Part shown: piece by piece, positions 42,011-51,255 of the stretch
Numbering within the stretch: the first letter of the stretch is position 1
How the letters are laid out: the number at the start of each line of letters is the position of its first letter
NCBI GenBank assembly: GCA_030411725.1
Contig: MU839843.1
Coordinates: 124,001 to 188,000 of the forward strand
Reading direction: 5' to 3'
Length of the DNA: 64,000 bases
Origin: Echria macrotheca
Taxonomy: Eukaryota; Ascomycota; Sordariomycetes; Sordariales; Schizotheciaceae
Notes under the pieces: generated by a model
Database searches by the model: none
What the model was told of the DNA's origin: nothing
Seen by the model: the letters and a program-made list of their open reading frames with translations, nothing else
Program-made: the position numbers and the translations under genes

Positions 42011-43909
42011 CTAATTATGAGCCTTTCCCTGAAGACTTTTCTTTTCTACCCTGTCTTCTTTTTCGGACGCAGAAACTGTTTTCCCCTTACCTACCTCATC
42101 ACACGGGATCACAAACTGCCCCAAGTTTGGCGAGATTTTTCTAAGCCCAATGTGTGACCAGCCATCAGAGCCCGAGCCGGACGTGTCCGTATCGTCTTCC
42201 TCCACCTCCCTGTGAAGTTCCTTTGCAATCTTGACGCGGCCACGGGATAGCACGAGTACCCGTAACTCCTTGTAATGAGTAGGTTCCGGGACACGTTTGC
42301 CAACCACGGCGGAGATGTTCGCATCCTCATTGTAGTGTGCTCTCTGCTCCTTGGCGCTTGATATTTGTTCGACCAGGCTTCCAAGAGCATCGCGGTCCAG
42401 ACTCTTTTGAACAACAAAGATTTGGCAGAACCACGTTTTGTCTTTGACTGCCACAAAAAGGTACGTCGTTTGCGTCCCCCGGTCGTTCTCTCCTATTATT
42501 CGGCTTCCATCATCGACATTTAGCAGCAGCAGCTCAGCGCCGATTTTTGGATGCCGAGGCTCGGTCAAACTTGATGGCGTCCAGTCCAGGTTGACGATAC
42601 CTTTACTGCCATCCATCCCACCCCAACGGACCAGAGAGTGAAGGAACTGCGGAACCAGGTGCAAATCATGAACAAGCATCAAGCCGTGCGAAGCCTCCTC
42701 GTTTTGCTGAGTGCGTGGTTCCCGCCGCCCGAGGGCCGCCTCCCAGCGATTAACAGCAATTAACTGTTCAGTGACCAATGATCCGAACAAATTAACGTTC
42801 AGATACGTTGGCCGTTGAGGGAAGGCGCTGCGCCCAACGGTGAGGGTGTCGCCAACCCAGTAGCCATGGACCGGGAGGAAGAGAAATTCTATTTCGTCGG
42901 TTCTCTCCGGTATATCGGTGTTTTCGGCTCTGTTAAGTTGTCGTAGACGCCCGATATTGAGACAGATCATGTAGCCAGTAGGCCTCTCGACAACCGGAAG
43001 CCGTATGGACAACCCAGCGTTCGTCATAGAGTAGATGGGACTGTAGTTAAAGAGTTCTTCGGACTTCTCTACCACTTTGTAGTCTGTGTAGTCCTTCGAT
43101 TGATACTTGGGATTGAATGTGTAAGGGGACGGCGCGAGGAGGCTAACCCAATTGTTCGGTACATAGGCTGGGTTCCAGTTCCAGCAGAAAATCGAGTGAT
43201 CGGTGGATACCTTGATGATCTCCTCCTGCAGCCGAGTGAAGGCCTTAGGCCCCTCGCCGTACAGTAAGGGCATGTTGATGTCGAAGAGGCCAAGCATACA
43301 GTATGCCATGTCTTCGACGCGTGTCGTCTCCCTCCGGGCCAGCCATGACATCTTCTCGGCAACCTCTTGGTTCTTGGCTTCCTTGGGGTTGCAGATCACG
43401 GATGGGCTGATGCCGGTGGCTTGAGAAATCCTTTCCACAAAGGGATCTCGAATACTGGTAGACTTCTTCCCGATGTAAGTCCAGTCGGCAGCAAAGAACA
43501 AGACCTCCTTTGGAGCGACAAGTTCCTGCAGGGTCCAGCCGCGGGTGAACCATCTGCTGGTTTCGATGTTCTCGTCGTTGGCCTGTACATCTGCCAGGTA
43601 GGCATAGCAGACACGTGCGTCGGCATACCATTGATACATAGAATTGATGGCCTCGGTGAGCTCGGCCGAGCTCGTCTTGTCGATGCAGTTGGTGTCCACC
43701 CAGACCCAGTCGTGGCCATCGCCCTTTGCCTGTTCGCACGTTCCACGGATCTTTGGGAAGCCCTGCTTCCGCGAAGCTTGATCAAGGTTCTGCCAATCCT
43801 GGAAGGTGACTTCCTCTGGGCCCCAGGTGTGAGAGAGAATGGCGTAGGGGGGGATGTTCTTGCCAAAGAACTCGCTTAGTTCAAGCGATCTGACGTTGAT
43901 GAGCCTCAT
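42011..43909 (-). CDS. HET-domain protein 2, 632 aa
   Basis: Single exon; start set at the ATG 43909 (MRLINVRSLELSEFFG), because the longer frame begins with TTG. The HET domain runs PPYAILSHTWGPEEVTFQDW, WVWVDTNCIDKTSSAELTEAINSMYQWY, RWFTRGWTLQELVAP and RVEDMAYCMLGLFDINMPLLYGEG. The subtype is that of HET-D/HET-E N-termini and of HET protein 1 in this window. The C-terminal ~390 residues lack NACHT, ankyrin or WD repeats and end in a charged, Ser-rich region (EEDDTDTSGSGSDGW). Probable role: trigger or executor of incompatibility-type cell death. Confidence 0.88.
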   Translation of the reverse strand: MRLINVRSLELSEFFGKNIPPYAILSHTWGPEEVTFQDWQNLDQASRKQGFPKIRGTCEQAKGDGHDWVWVDTNCIDKTSSAELTEAINSMYQWYADARVCYAYLADVQANDENIETSRWFTRGWTLQELVAPKEVLFFAADWTYIGKKSTSIRDPFVERISQATGISPSVICNPKEAKNQEVAEKMSWLARRETTRVEDMAYCMLGLFDINMPLLYGEGPKAFTRLQEEIIKVSTDHSIFCWNWNPAYVPNNWVSLLAPSPYTFNPKYQSKDYTDYKVVEKSEELFNYSPIYSMTNAGLSIRLPVVERPTGYMICLNIGRLRQLNRAENTDIPERTDEIEFLFLPVHGYWVGDTLTVGRSAFPQRPTYLNVNLFGSLVTEQLIAVNRWEAALGRREPRTQQNEEASHGLMLVHDLHLVPQFLHSLVRWGGMDGSKGIVNLDWTPSSLTEPRHPKIGAELLLLNVDDGSRIIGENDRGTQTTYLFVAVKDKTWFCQIFVVQKSLDRDALGSLVEQISSAKEQRAHYNEDANISAVVGKRVPEPTHYKELRVLVLSRGRVKIAKELHREVEEDDTDTSGSGSDGWSHIGLRKISPNLGQFVIPCDEVGKGKTVSASEKEDRVEKKSLQGKAHN

Positions 43910-44568
43910 GGCGGCGGGTGTAGATAGCAAACACAGAGCAGAGATGTACTTGTCGACTTTCGGGAGAAGAAAAAGATTGCGATATCTGTTGGCGGTGGAA
44001 GGCTCGGGCGACTGGAAGGCTTCAGAGCGGGGGTGGTTGTGTTAGGTCGACAGCATGTTGGGCACCAAGACCCAGAGCTGAAGGACGGGCATGCTCGGAG
44101 GGGCGCAAGAGACCACAGCCTGAGCGTGGAGGCGGAAGGCCTGTCATTCGTTGGCAATGCCGTGACGGACAACACCACGGCTGCCACACCTCTACTTCAA
44201 ATTGGCATCTTACTCTGGGCCAGAATGACTAAGTATGAGTGTCAGTTTGAGATCGGGTGCTGGGATTGGAGAATTACCTTCGACACTAAGCCTATGCGAA
44301 GCACGGACAGCCTACCCAGCGCTCTCTACACACGTGAACCCAGCTGATATGATGATTTTGATGCTCTTCCATTAAAATACCATGACAGAGACTATGAAGC
44401 GACTCATTCCTCTGTAAACTCTACCAACGCCAATCTATGCGCCCGCCGAACGTCCATGCAGAAGACCCAAAACATCTATCCCACAAGCCGAGCCGTTCGA
44501 ATTACTCCTCGGCGGAGATCAACTGCTCAGCACCGATCCATGCTTAACATTATCGTCCCAGGATGTGC
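43910..44568. other. intergenic
   Basis: Promoter of HET protein 2 and 3' flank of the ISA1-type gene. No gene recognised. Confidence 0.4.
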
Positions 44569-45441
44569 TCACACCATGAACGACTCCCCACAACCGCACT
44601 GTTCCTCTGTCATCATGTTAGCTTCGTTCTCAACACAGACACCGGACCCCCCAAACCCCAACAGAGTCCCACCGATCAACCCGCAACGGAAGAGAGAGAG
44701 AGAGTATGACTCACTAATATTCGGATTCCGAAAAACAAACCGCTGGCTCAACTTATCCTCAACCCAGTCCATCTCACTCCCAATAATGCTAAACAAAGCC
44801 TTGCTATCCACCAGCACCCGCACCCCGTCCTGCTCGACCGTCTCGTCAAACTTGCCCGCCCCGTCGACATATTCCAGGTGATACGCGAGCCCGCTGCACC
44901 CGCGGTTGCGCACGCCGACCTTGATCAGCTTCGGGTCGGGGCCGTCGAGCATGGCGCGCAGCTGGGCGACGGCGGCGGGGGTGAGTTTCATCGCCGCCTT
45001 GCGGGGGGCGCGGAGTTTGGAGAAGCGTGGTTTTTGCGGCTGCGGCGCTGCTGGCTTGCTCGAGGCAGTTTCGTATTGTGATTGAGCTTGCGGGGAGGAA
45101 GAAGAGGTAGGTTGTCTGCTTGTAGTCGTAGAGGCAAAAGCCGGCTGCGAGGTCTGCGCCTCTCGTTCGGGGATGGATGCTACATCGGCTGTCGTCGACT
45201 GCGGCGGTGGCCTCGTCTCGTGCACCCTCGGCAGCGTCTGGGCGATTGATGTGTCGGGGACGGAAGCATTGCGCGGTGCGGGCGACGAGGGCAGCTGCGA
45301 GGGCAACGGGTAGGACTGGAAGGCGGCGACGGTGCGGGCGGGAGAGGAGGCAAAGTGGCGCTTTTCCCGCAGGAGAGTTCGGCGGCAGGCTTGACACACC
45401 GACAGGGTCGTCCTGCTCGAGAGTATCCTAGGGGCGTTCAT
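44569..45441 (-). CDS. ISA1: Mitochondrial A-type Fe-S assembly protein (ISA1/ISCA1-like), 2 exons
   Basis: Exons 45441-44715 and 44606-44569 (intron GTGAGT..ACAG) encode 254 residues. The N-terminus is Arg/Ser-rich without acidic residues at first, a mitochondrial presequence, followed by an unusually long low-complexity Pro/Ser/Gln region to ~140. The A-type domain (~150-254) has the three invariant Cys: C182 in RNRGCSGLAYH and C246/C248 in EQCGCGESFMV at the very end. Isa1 works with Isa2 and Iba57 in mitochondria to make [4Fe-4S] clusters for aconitase-type proteins and lipoate synthase. The last 12 residues, with two of the Cys ligands, sit on the 38-nt second exon, so correct splicing is essential. 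Confidence 0.92.
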   Translation of the reverse strand: MNAPRILSSRTTLSVCQACRRTLLREKRHFASSPARTVAAFQSYPLPSQLPSSPAPRNASVPDTSIAQTLPRVHETRPPPQSTTADVASIPEREAQTSQPAFASTTTSRQPTSSSSPQAQSQYETASSKPAAPQPQKPRFSKLRAPRKAAMKLTPAAVAQLRAMLDGPDPKLIKVGVRNRGCSGLAYHLEYVDGAGKFDETVEQDGVRVLVDSKALFSIIGSEMDWVEDKLSQRFVFRNPNISESYSLSLFRCGLIGGTLLGFGGSGVCVENEANMMTEEQCGCGESFMV

Positions 45442-45813
45442 TCTGGCCGTTGTCGCGGAGGAGATTGGCGACAGTGAAAAAGGTTGGAGAGGTTGTTGGG
45501 GAGCTGTGGTGGTGAGAGGCGAAATCTTGATTGGAAATCGGTTTTCCGGGCAAGCGTGTGCCGTGCCGTTGGCGTTGGCAGCCGAGCCATGACATGACGC
45601 CAAGCTTTTCGGGCCCGCCCGGGACTCGCCGACCAATCAGAGGACGGCCATTAGGGATCGTGACACGGTCTGGCAAACAGCAAACTTCATCTCATCTTGA
45701 AGAAACACGTGTTGGTGATTAATTCTGAGAATTATGCAAGCCCGGCCCATCCCGATCTAGGTATCCTGCCTGTACAATCCGGAATGCATTCTGGTATCAT
45801 CCAAAGCGCGCCC
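45442..45813. other. intergenic
   Basis: Promoter of the ISA1-type gene and 3' flank of the ARMH3-like gene. Nothing else seen. Confidence 0.4.
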
Positions 45814-48085
45814 TCACTCGGCAACCAAAACTTTGACATCCGCTACCGCAGCCCTGGCCATTTTCTTCAGTAGTGTCCTCTCGTCAGCCTCCCGGAACTT
45901 CTCCCAGCTATCCAGCCCCTCCTTCGTCTGTATACTCAGCGTCTCGTAGCCCTGCTTGATCACCTCGGCCACCTGCAAGCTTGTCAGCTGCGACCCGATC
46001 CGCCGCCCTGGTCCTGCCGCTTTTCCTCCTGTCCGTCCGGCTAGCATCTCCTTGTAGTGCGTGCTGACGTTGACGAGCGTCTCGATCGAGTTACTTGGTC
46101 GCTTGGCCAGCTTGTATGTGTCGCGGAACTTGACGAGCACCTCGCCCGTCTCTACCACCTTGTAAAAGAGATCATCGTACGCCGCCGGTGTTGGCAAGAA
46201 CGACTCCCCCGACGATAGCCCCAGCGCGAGAAGGTTGACGACGTGATCCAGCAGCGTGTCGATATGTGATATATCTTTGAGGTCGCTGGCGTACGTTGTG
46301 AGGAATCGGATGAGCGAGAGTAACGAGCGGAATAGTTCTGCCCAGTGATATTGTAACCTCGTCCGCGACCGGGACATGTAGCTGATGATCCGCAACAGGA
46401 TGCCGACGCAGAGGGTATACAGCCCAACGTCTAGTCGTCGTCGGAGGTTATGGTTGATGGCGTCTACCATGGTATCCATCACCGCTGTCGCCACGATCCG
46501 CTCGCCCTGCACCAGCGGGAGATACGGAGACCGTTGCCGGCATAGACGGACCCCAACCTTGCTCTCCTCGCTGCACATCCGCTTGCAGAGGGCTGGGTCT
46601 TCGATTAAAAGCCGGAATACCATCAGACTGAGATGGGAGTAGAGGGTGGTTCGTTGTGATAGGTGGGCATGCTGGAGCAGGTACGAGGCAAAGGAGATGA
46701 AGCAAGCAAAGGGCTGTTCCTCTCCCTTATCGGCTTGGAGGGTAACGAGGTTGAAGCAGAACAGTTTGTTCGCGTGAGTAAAGTCGTATGTGGCTAATAG
46801 AACGGCCGCCTCTTCTTTTGGTCTGCAGACGTCAGTCAGTCGTCGGCCGGTAACATGGAGGAGGGTACCTACAGCGCGGCAAACATCTTCTTGGCCGTTT
46901 CGGCATCATACACTGGCTTCGGCGCAGGCTTCCCACCAGGGGCAATGGCTCCCAGACCAATCATGTTGAGCGTGCTGGCAAGCGTCCAGCCTTCCGGCAG
47001 GTCGTCCTGCACCGCGATATACCGTTCCCTCAGACACTGACAGGCGTATCCCACACTCTTGATTATCTTCTGGATCGTCCCCTCGTTGACAAAGTCGTTG
47101 AGCCGCATCTGGTATGGATTCTGAAACTCAAACTTGTTGTAGTTCGCCAGCAGTCCGATCAGGGTAAACGCTGGGACCGTCCGGGCCGGCGTGTCGGCAT
47201 CTTGTACGAACTGGCGAAGTCAGCCCCTGCTCAACATCCAGCATTGTGGCTCCTACCTTCATGATCGCTGGAAAGAGGTCCCGCTGTATGAAGTAGGTGA
47301 GCAGCGTCGTCTGGTAGGCGCCCGACGTAACCGCCAGCGCTACCTCGACGGCCTTCTCCCTGAGTTCCACTGTCCCCGTCAGCCCGGCCCAGCCGTAGAA
47401 CACTCTCCGACCGGCAACTTACAGCTCCTCCCATTGCGTATGATCGAGTCGAGCGCACCAACGAAATCGGCGAAGACGGTGTCGACATGATCGAGGCCCG
47501 CCAATATTTCGATAATATCTGAGCTCGGGTTCGTGTACTTCTTGGCCAAGACGGCGATCAAAAAGGTGCTCAGCGTCTACGATGTGGCGTCGTGTCAGCG
47601 CCCCTCCCAATCCCAGATCCAACCGACACCACCGGGAAACTGCTCACATCAAGCGCATGCAAATCGGCGACGCCATGTGTACTCCTCAGCGCGGCGACGG
47701 CGCGCGCAAAAAGCTGTCGAGTCTGGAGATCGAGCTGCAGAAGGTCGTTCGGGGAGATTTCGTCGAGGATGCGCCGCAGCGACGACCGGTCGGGTCGCAG
47801 AAGAAAAAACTCGCGCCAGAAGCCCTCTGACTTTTCGCCTTCGTCGTCGACGTCCTATTGTCGCGCGCATTCGTTAGTGACGATCTCCAATCCCTTCCCG
47901 CTTTCCCATCTCAATCCCAACATTAAATCGGGTGCAGAAAACGTGGGGCAAAGAAACGACACCTCGAAGTTAAAAAAGAAAACGACAAAAAAAGCACATA
48001 CCGCAAAGAGGGCCTCGTACAGCCTCACAATCTTCTGCTGAAAGACCTCCGGCCGAGGCTGGTGGGTGAGGGGGGATTGCTCCAT
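45814..48085 (-). CDS. ARMH3/C10orf76-like armadillo-helical protein (DUF1741), 6 exons
   Basis: Exons 48085-48002, 47854-47648, 47576-47423, 47369-47257, 47210-46873 and 46822-45814 (one intron only 46 nt) give 634 residues. It starts MEQSPLTHQPRPEVFQQKIVRLYEALF and has no signal peptide; it is almost entirely amphipathic helices. GFWREFFLLRPDRSSLRRILD and SGAYQTTLLTYFIQRDLFPAI are characteristic of the ARMH3 family; the DUF1741 (PF08427) part covers the C-terminal half (about 330-560). In animals ARMH3 binds PI4KB and GBF1 at the Golgi; the yeast/fungal role is less defined. Predicted to be a peripheral protein rather than membrane-integral, although some homologues are labelled membrane proteins. 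Confidence 0.85.
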
Positions 48086-49140
48086 AAGAAGGGACGAGGC
48101 CGGGTGCACTCGTGTCTTAGCAGACGGCCATGTATCGTCGTCATGCCTTGTGGTCTGGCGGTTTTCCGGGCCCGCGACCGCCAGACGCCTTGGCGAGTCT
48201 GCTGCCCGCTGCTGCTGCTGCTGCGGCTGCCGCCCCCAGCCAAGGAACCGTGCTAGCCGCATTGCCCCACCGTCCTCAGCCCCCCAAATGTCGGTGGGAT
48301 ACAGTGTTATCTGTACTGTGCCCCCCCTTTAAAGTCTTGTCTTTTCCGTAGGGCTGAGCTTGCACGTTTCTGTCGTCAGCCGGAGAAGGGTTGATAAGGA
48401 GAAGTAAATTCACTCGAAGGTTTTTACTCTGCTTCGATCAAAGACGGAAAATTGGAGGAAGAAGGGCACGTGGCAGTCACTGGCCTGAAGCAGTCAGGCT
48501 GCAATACGCATTGGGTACTGCTCAACCAGCAAAACCATCTCGACCGACAACAAATATTCGAATTATACGCCGGCCATGAAGATTTACCCTCGTCTCTGCT
48601 CAGACGGTAACCGCACTCCTACATACAGTCCAATACAGTCCGACGTCGGTTCATCTCCCCGACGACGGCCTTTGCTGTGTCCCCACACAACAAAGAATAC
48701 CAATCTGTTGTCCGTCCCATACAGGATTACATCCTCCCCCTTTCGACCAATCCTGTTGACAAGCCAAATGGTTCCGTTTTAAACACCAGACCCCGCCCTC
48801 AAAACGGCACATTTTGTCTAGCGTGGACCTCCCCCGTTGAACCACCTCTCCCCAAAAAACAGACAACAGCCTCGACCATGCCTTCCAACTCGGCAGGGAT
48901 ATAGAAACGGCGATGGGTCATAACAGTCGTTCAGGAACAAAGTTCCATATGTCGCTGTGCGTCGAAAAGACATGCCAAGAGAAACCGAAAGCCAACTCCA
49001 GAAAAAGCCGGGTGGACTAGACCAAAGAACAGGACGCGGTTGGAAGCCAGTGGCCGTGATCCAGGAGGTATTGTCGGTCCGTCCACCCAGCAGCAGAAAA
49101 GCCATACGCGCACCACGCAATGCTTGGAAATAAAAACAAG
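48086..49140. other. intergenic
   Basis: About 1 kb: promoter of the ARMH3-like gene and 3' flank of the next minus-strand gene. A CTG/CAG-type trinucleotide run (GCTGCTGCTGCTGCTG) lies near 48210-48226. No gene called. Confidence 0.45.
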
Positions 49141-51255
49141 CTAAATACCCCAGCTGCCTCTTCGCTCCCGTACACCCCATCCCAAGGGGCTGACTCCGTC
49201 CAGATCCGGGTGCTGCCTCGCCCATTCGTAAATGTACAGCTTGAGCGCCTTCCAGCGTGGGCATCGATCTTCCTCGCGGATGCCATCCTTCTCTTCGCTA
49301 TCGAGCATGATGTGCCCCGTCGCCTTGATCTTCTTGCCGCTTGCTAGGACGATGCTCCGATCATCCTTGTGTTCGTCGCCCTTGGTGCCATTGCGATCCT
49401 GCTTCTGCAACTCCTCGGCACCCCACAAATCTTCCATGATGCCGAGATCATCCTTCTCCAGCTCGTCCATATCGATCCGGCTAATCTTGCTCAGCTCCTC
49501 GTCATACTGCCTCGCAAGGGCTGGGTATCCGAGCGACAGGTAATTGTAGACCTGCGTCACAAAGGCGTCATCGAATTCGCTGGCAATCTTGTCCTCCAGC
49601 TCGGCCACCTCCTTCTCGTGCTTGAGCTTGTCATCCAGACCCTGCAAATTCTGCAGCATGTGCAACCCTTTGGGCGCGTTGTTCTTGGTGCGATGCTCGG
49701 GCAGGTTTCCGTTTCGGCCGCTATGACCATTCACCGACCGCGGCTGCGGGTGGGTGCCGGCTCTCGTGACGGCCGCAGGAGTTGGCTCCTCGCTGAGCAT
49801 AACAGGCGCTGTCCCAAACTCGCGGGCAAAAGGATCGCCAGGGGTGTTCGGCGGGAGAGGCGTGCTAAGCATCACTGGCCGATCAACCCGTACGAGCTTC
49901 TCCGACTTGTCGGTCGTGTAGCAGTAACCGCGCCACAGACCGCGCTGGCCCGAGGGGTCGCGGGGCTCCTCGGCTGTTGTGCCCTTTTCCAAATCCCACA
50001 GATGATCCGGTTCGAGCTTGGTTTGCTGTGGAGACTGGCACATGCGAAACTTGAGATCCTGGCCCAGCATCGGCGGCGAGCCGCGGACGCGGAGCCGGTG
50101 AGCATTGCGCGCCCTTTCCAGCGACATGTCTCGCTCGACCGGATAGGGCATGAACGGAGAATGATGTCCGAAACCCGTCTCGGGGGGTATTTGGGACGAC
50201 GGAGCATATGGCATGCCGGCGGCCTTGCCCGGCGGCGCCGAGGGGATGTAAGGCATGAAAGACTCGCCGATAGGCCGCCTAGGGGGAGACTCGGGAGGGA
50301 TGAAAGGCATCACGGACTCGCCAATGGCAGGCATCGGTGACTCAGCGCGGAGAAGAGGCATGTGTGACTCTCCAATTGGTCCCAACGAAGAGGAAGGCCT
50401 CGACGTCCACAGCGGCGAGCTGGACATAGACTGCCTCGCGGTAGCCGTCAAGCCCATCGCATCACTGGGCGGGCTACCAAGGCTCATGTTGTCCAGATCC
50501 AGCGTGTCCACGCGGTCCCTATCCCTCGATGCCACAAGCTGAGCATGCTCCTGCATCTCCTTGAAGGCCCAGCTTATGTCCTCCTCGGATGAGTTCCTCC
50601 GCGAGTGAAAGTGGTCCCAGGGCCCCCTGAGCTTCGGTCTCTGCAGCGTGTCATCCTCTGAACCTTCGCGCACGTAAAAGTGCTCCGCGCCGCCTATCCG
50701 TTGCCCGCTGTTGGGGAATGCGCTCATCGCCACCTCCTGCAACTGCCTCTGCGCATCGCGGGCCACCAGGTCAAACACGCCGCTCGCGATCTCATCGTCA
50801 CACGACTCCCTCCGGGCATGACCTTTTGGTCGGGTTGGAGTAGAGGGCACGGCTATCGAGTCGTACCGCTTCCGCGCCTTGGGGGCATAGATGTGGTTGG
50901 TGTAGGGTGTGATATCCGTCTTGTCGGTCGGCCTGGTGGCGGGGCCCTCGTCTCCGGCTCTCCTCGACCTTCGGACCGAGGACTCGACGAGTTGAGGGGC
51001 AAACTTCTTCTTTTCCCGCGGCGGTGGTGAGGGCGAGCGCGGTGAGGGGCTGGGCGTGAGCTCGCCGGCGGGTATGGTCTTGCGGTACTGTTCAAACGTG
51101 GTCTCGATGGGGATAGGAGCGAACCGCAAGCGCGGTCGCTCTCGGGGGCTCGTCATTGTTGGTGGAGTTGGTGGGCGACGGCCGAAGTGGCGGAACTGGT
51201 GGCCGTCGTCGAGCTTGGGCACGGCAAGCCTGGCTATTGCAACCTGAGCTGCCAT
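49141..51255 (-). CDS. Long disordered fungal protein with IGES-type repeats, 704 aa
   Basis: Single exon; start set at the ATG 51255 (a longer frame begins with TTG). Most of the protein is Ser/Pro/Arg-rich and disordered with many SP and TP sites (SPSPRSPSPPP near 60-75). Residues ~287-335 hold three copies of P/A-I-G-E-S-x-M-P-x-I/L plus weaker ones. Around 545-590 is a charged coiled coil (DDKLKHEKEVAELEDKIASEFDD), followed by a folded-looking C-terminal ~150 residues (YNYLSLGYPALARQYDEEL ... ALKLYIYEWARQHPDLDG). I do not recognise a named domain; the C-terminal part looks conserved enough to be the functional core. Possibly a phosphorylated scaffold; no pathway is inferred. Confidence 0.7.
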   Translation of the reverse strand: MAAQVAIARLAVPKLDDGHQFRHFGRRPPTPPTMTSPRERPRLRFAPIPIETTFEQYRKTIPAGELTPSPSPRSPSPPPREKKKFAPQLVESSVRRSRRAGDEGPATRPTDKTDITPYTNHIYAPKARKRYDSIAVPSTPTRPKGHARRESCDDEIASGVFDLVARDAQRQLQEVAMSAFPNSGQRIGGAEHFYVREGSEDDTLQRPKLRGPWDHFHSRRNSSEEDISWAFKEMQEHAQLVASRDRDRVDTLDLDNMSLGSPPSDAMGLTATARQSMSSSPLWTSRPSSSLGPIGESHMPLLRAESPMPAIGESVMPFIPPESPPRRPIGESFMPYIPSAPPGKAAGMPYAPSSQIPPETGFGHHSPFMPYPVERDMSLERARNAHRLRVRGSPPMLGQDLKFRMCQSPQQTKLEPDHLWDLEKGTTAEEPRDPSGQRGLWRGYCYTTDKSEKLVRVDRPVMLSTPLPPNTPGDPFAREFGTAPVMLSEEPTPAAVTRAGTHPQPRSVNGHSGRNGNLPEHRTKNNAPKGLHMLQNLQGLDDKLKHEKEVAELEDKIASEFDDAFVTQVYNYLSLGYPALARQYDEELSKISRIDMDELEKDDLGIMEDLWGAEELQKQDRNGTKGDEHKDDRSIVLASGKKIKATGHIMLDSEEKDGIREEDRCPRWKALKLYIYEWARQHPDLDGVSPLGWGVRERRGSWGI

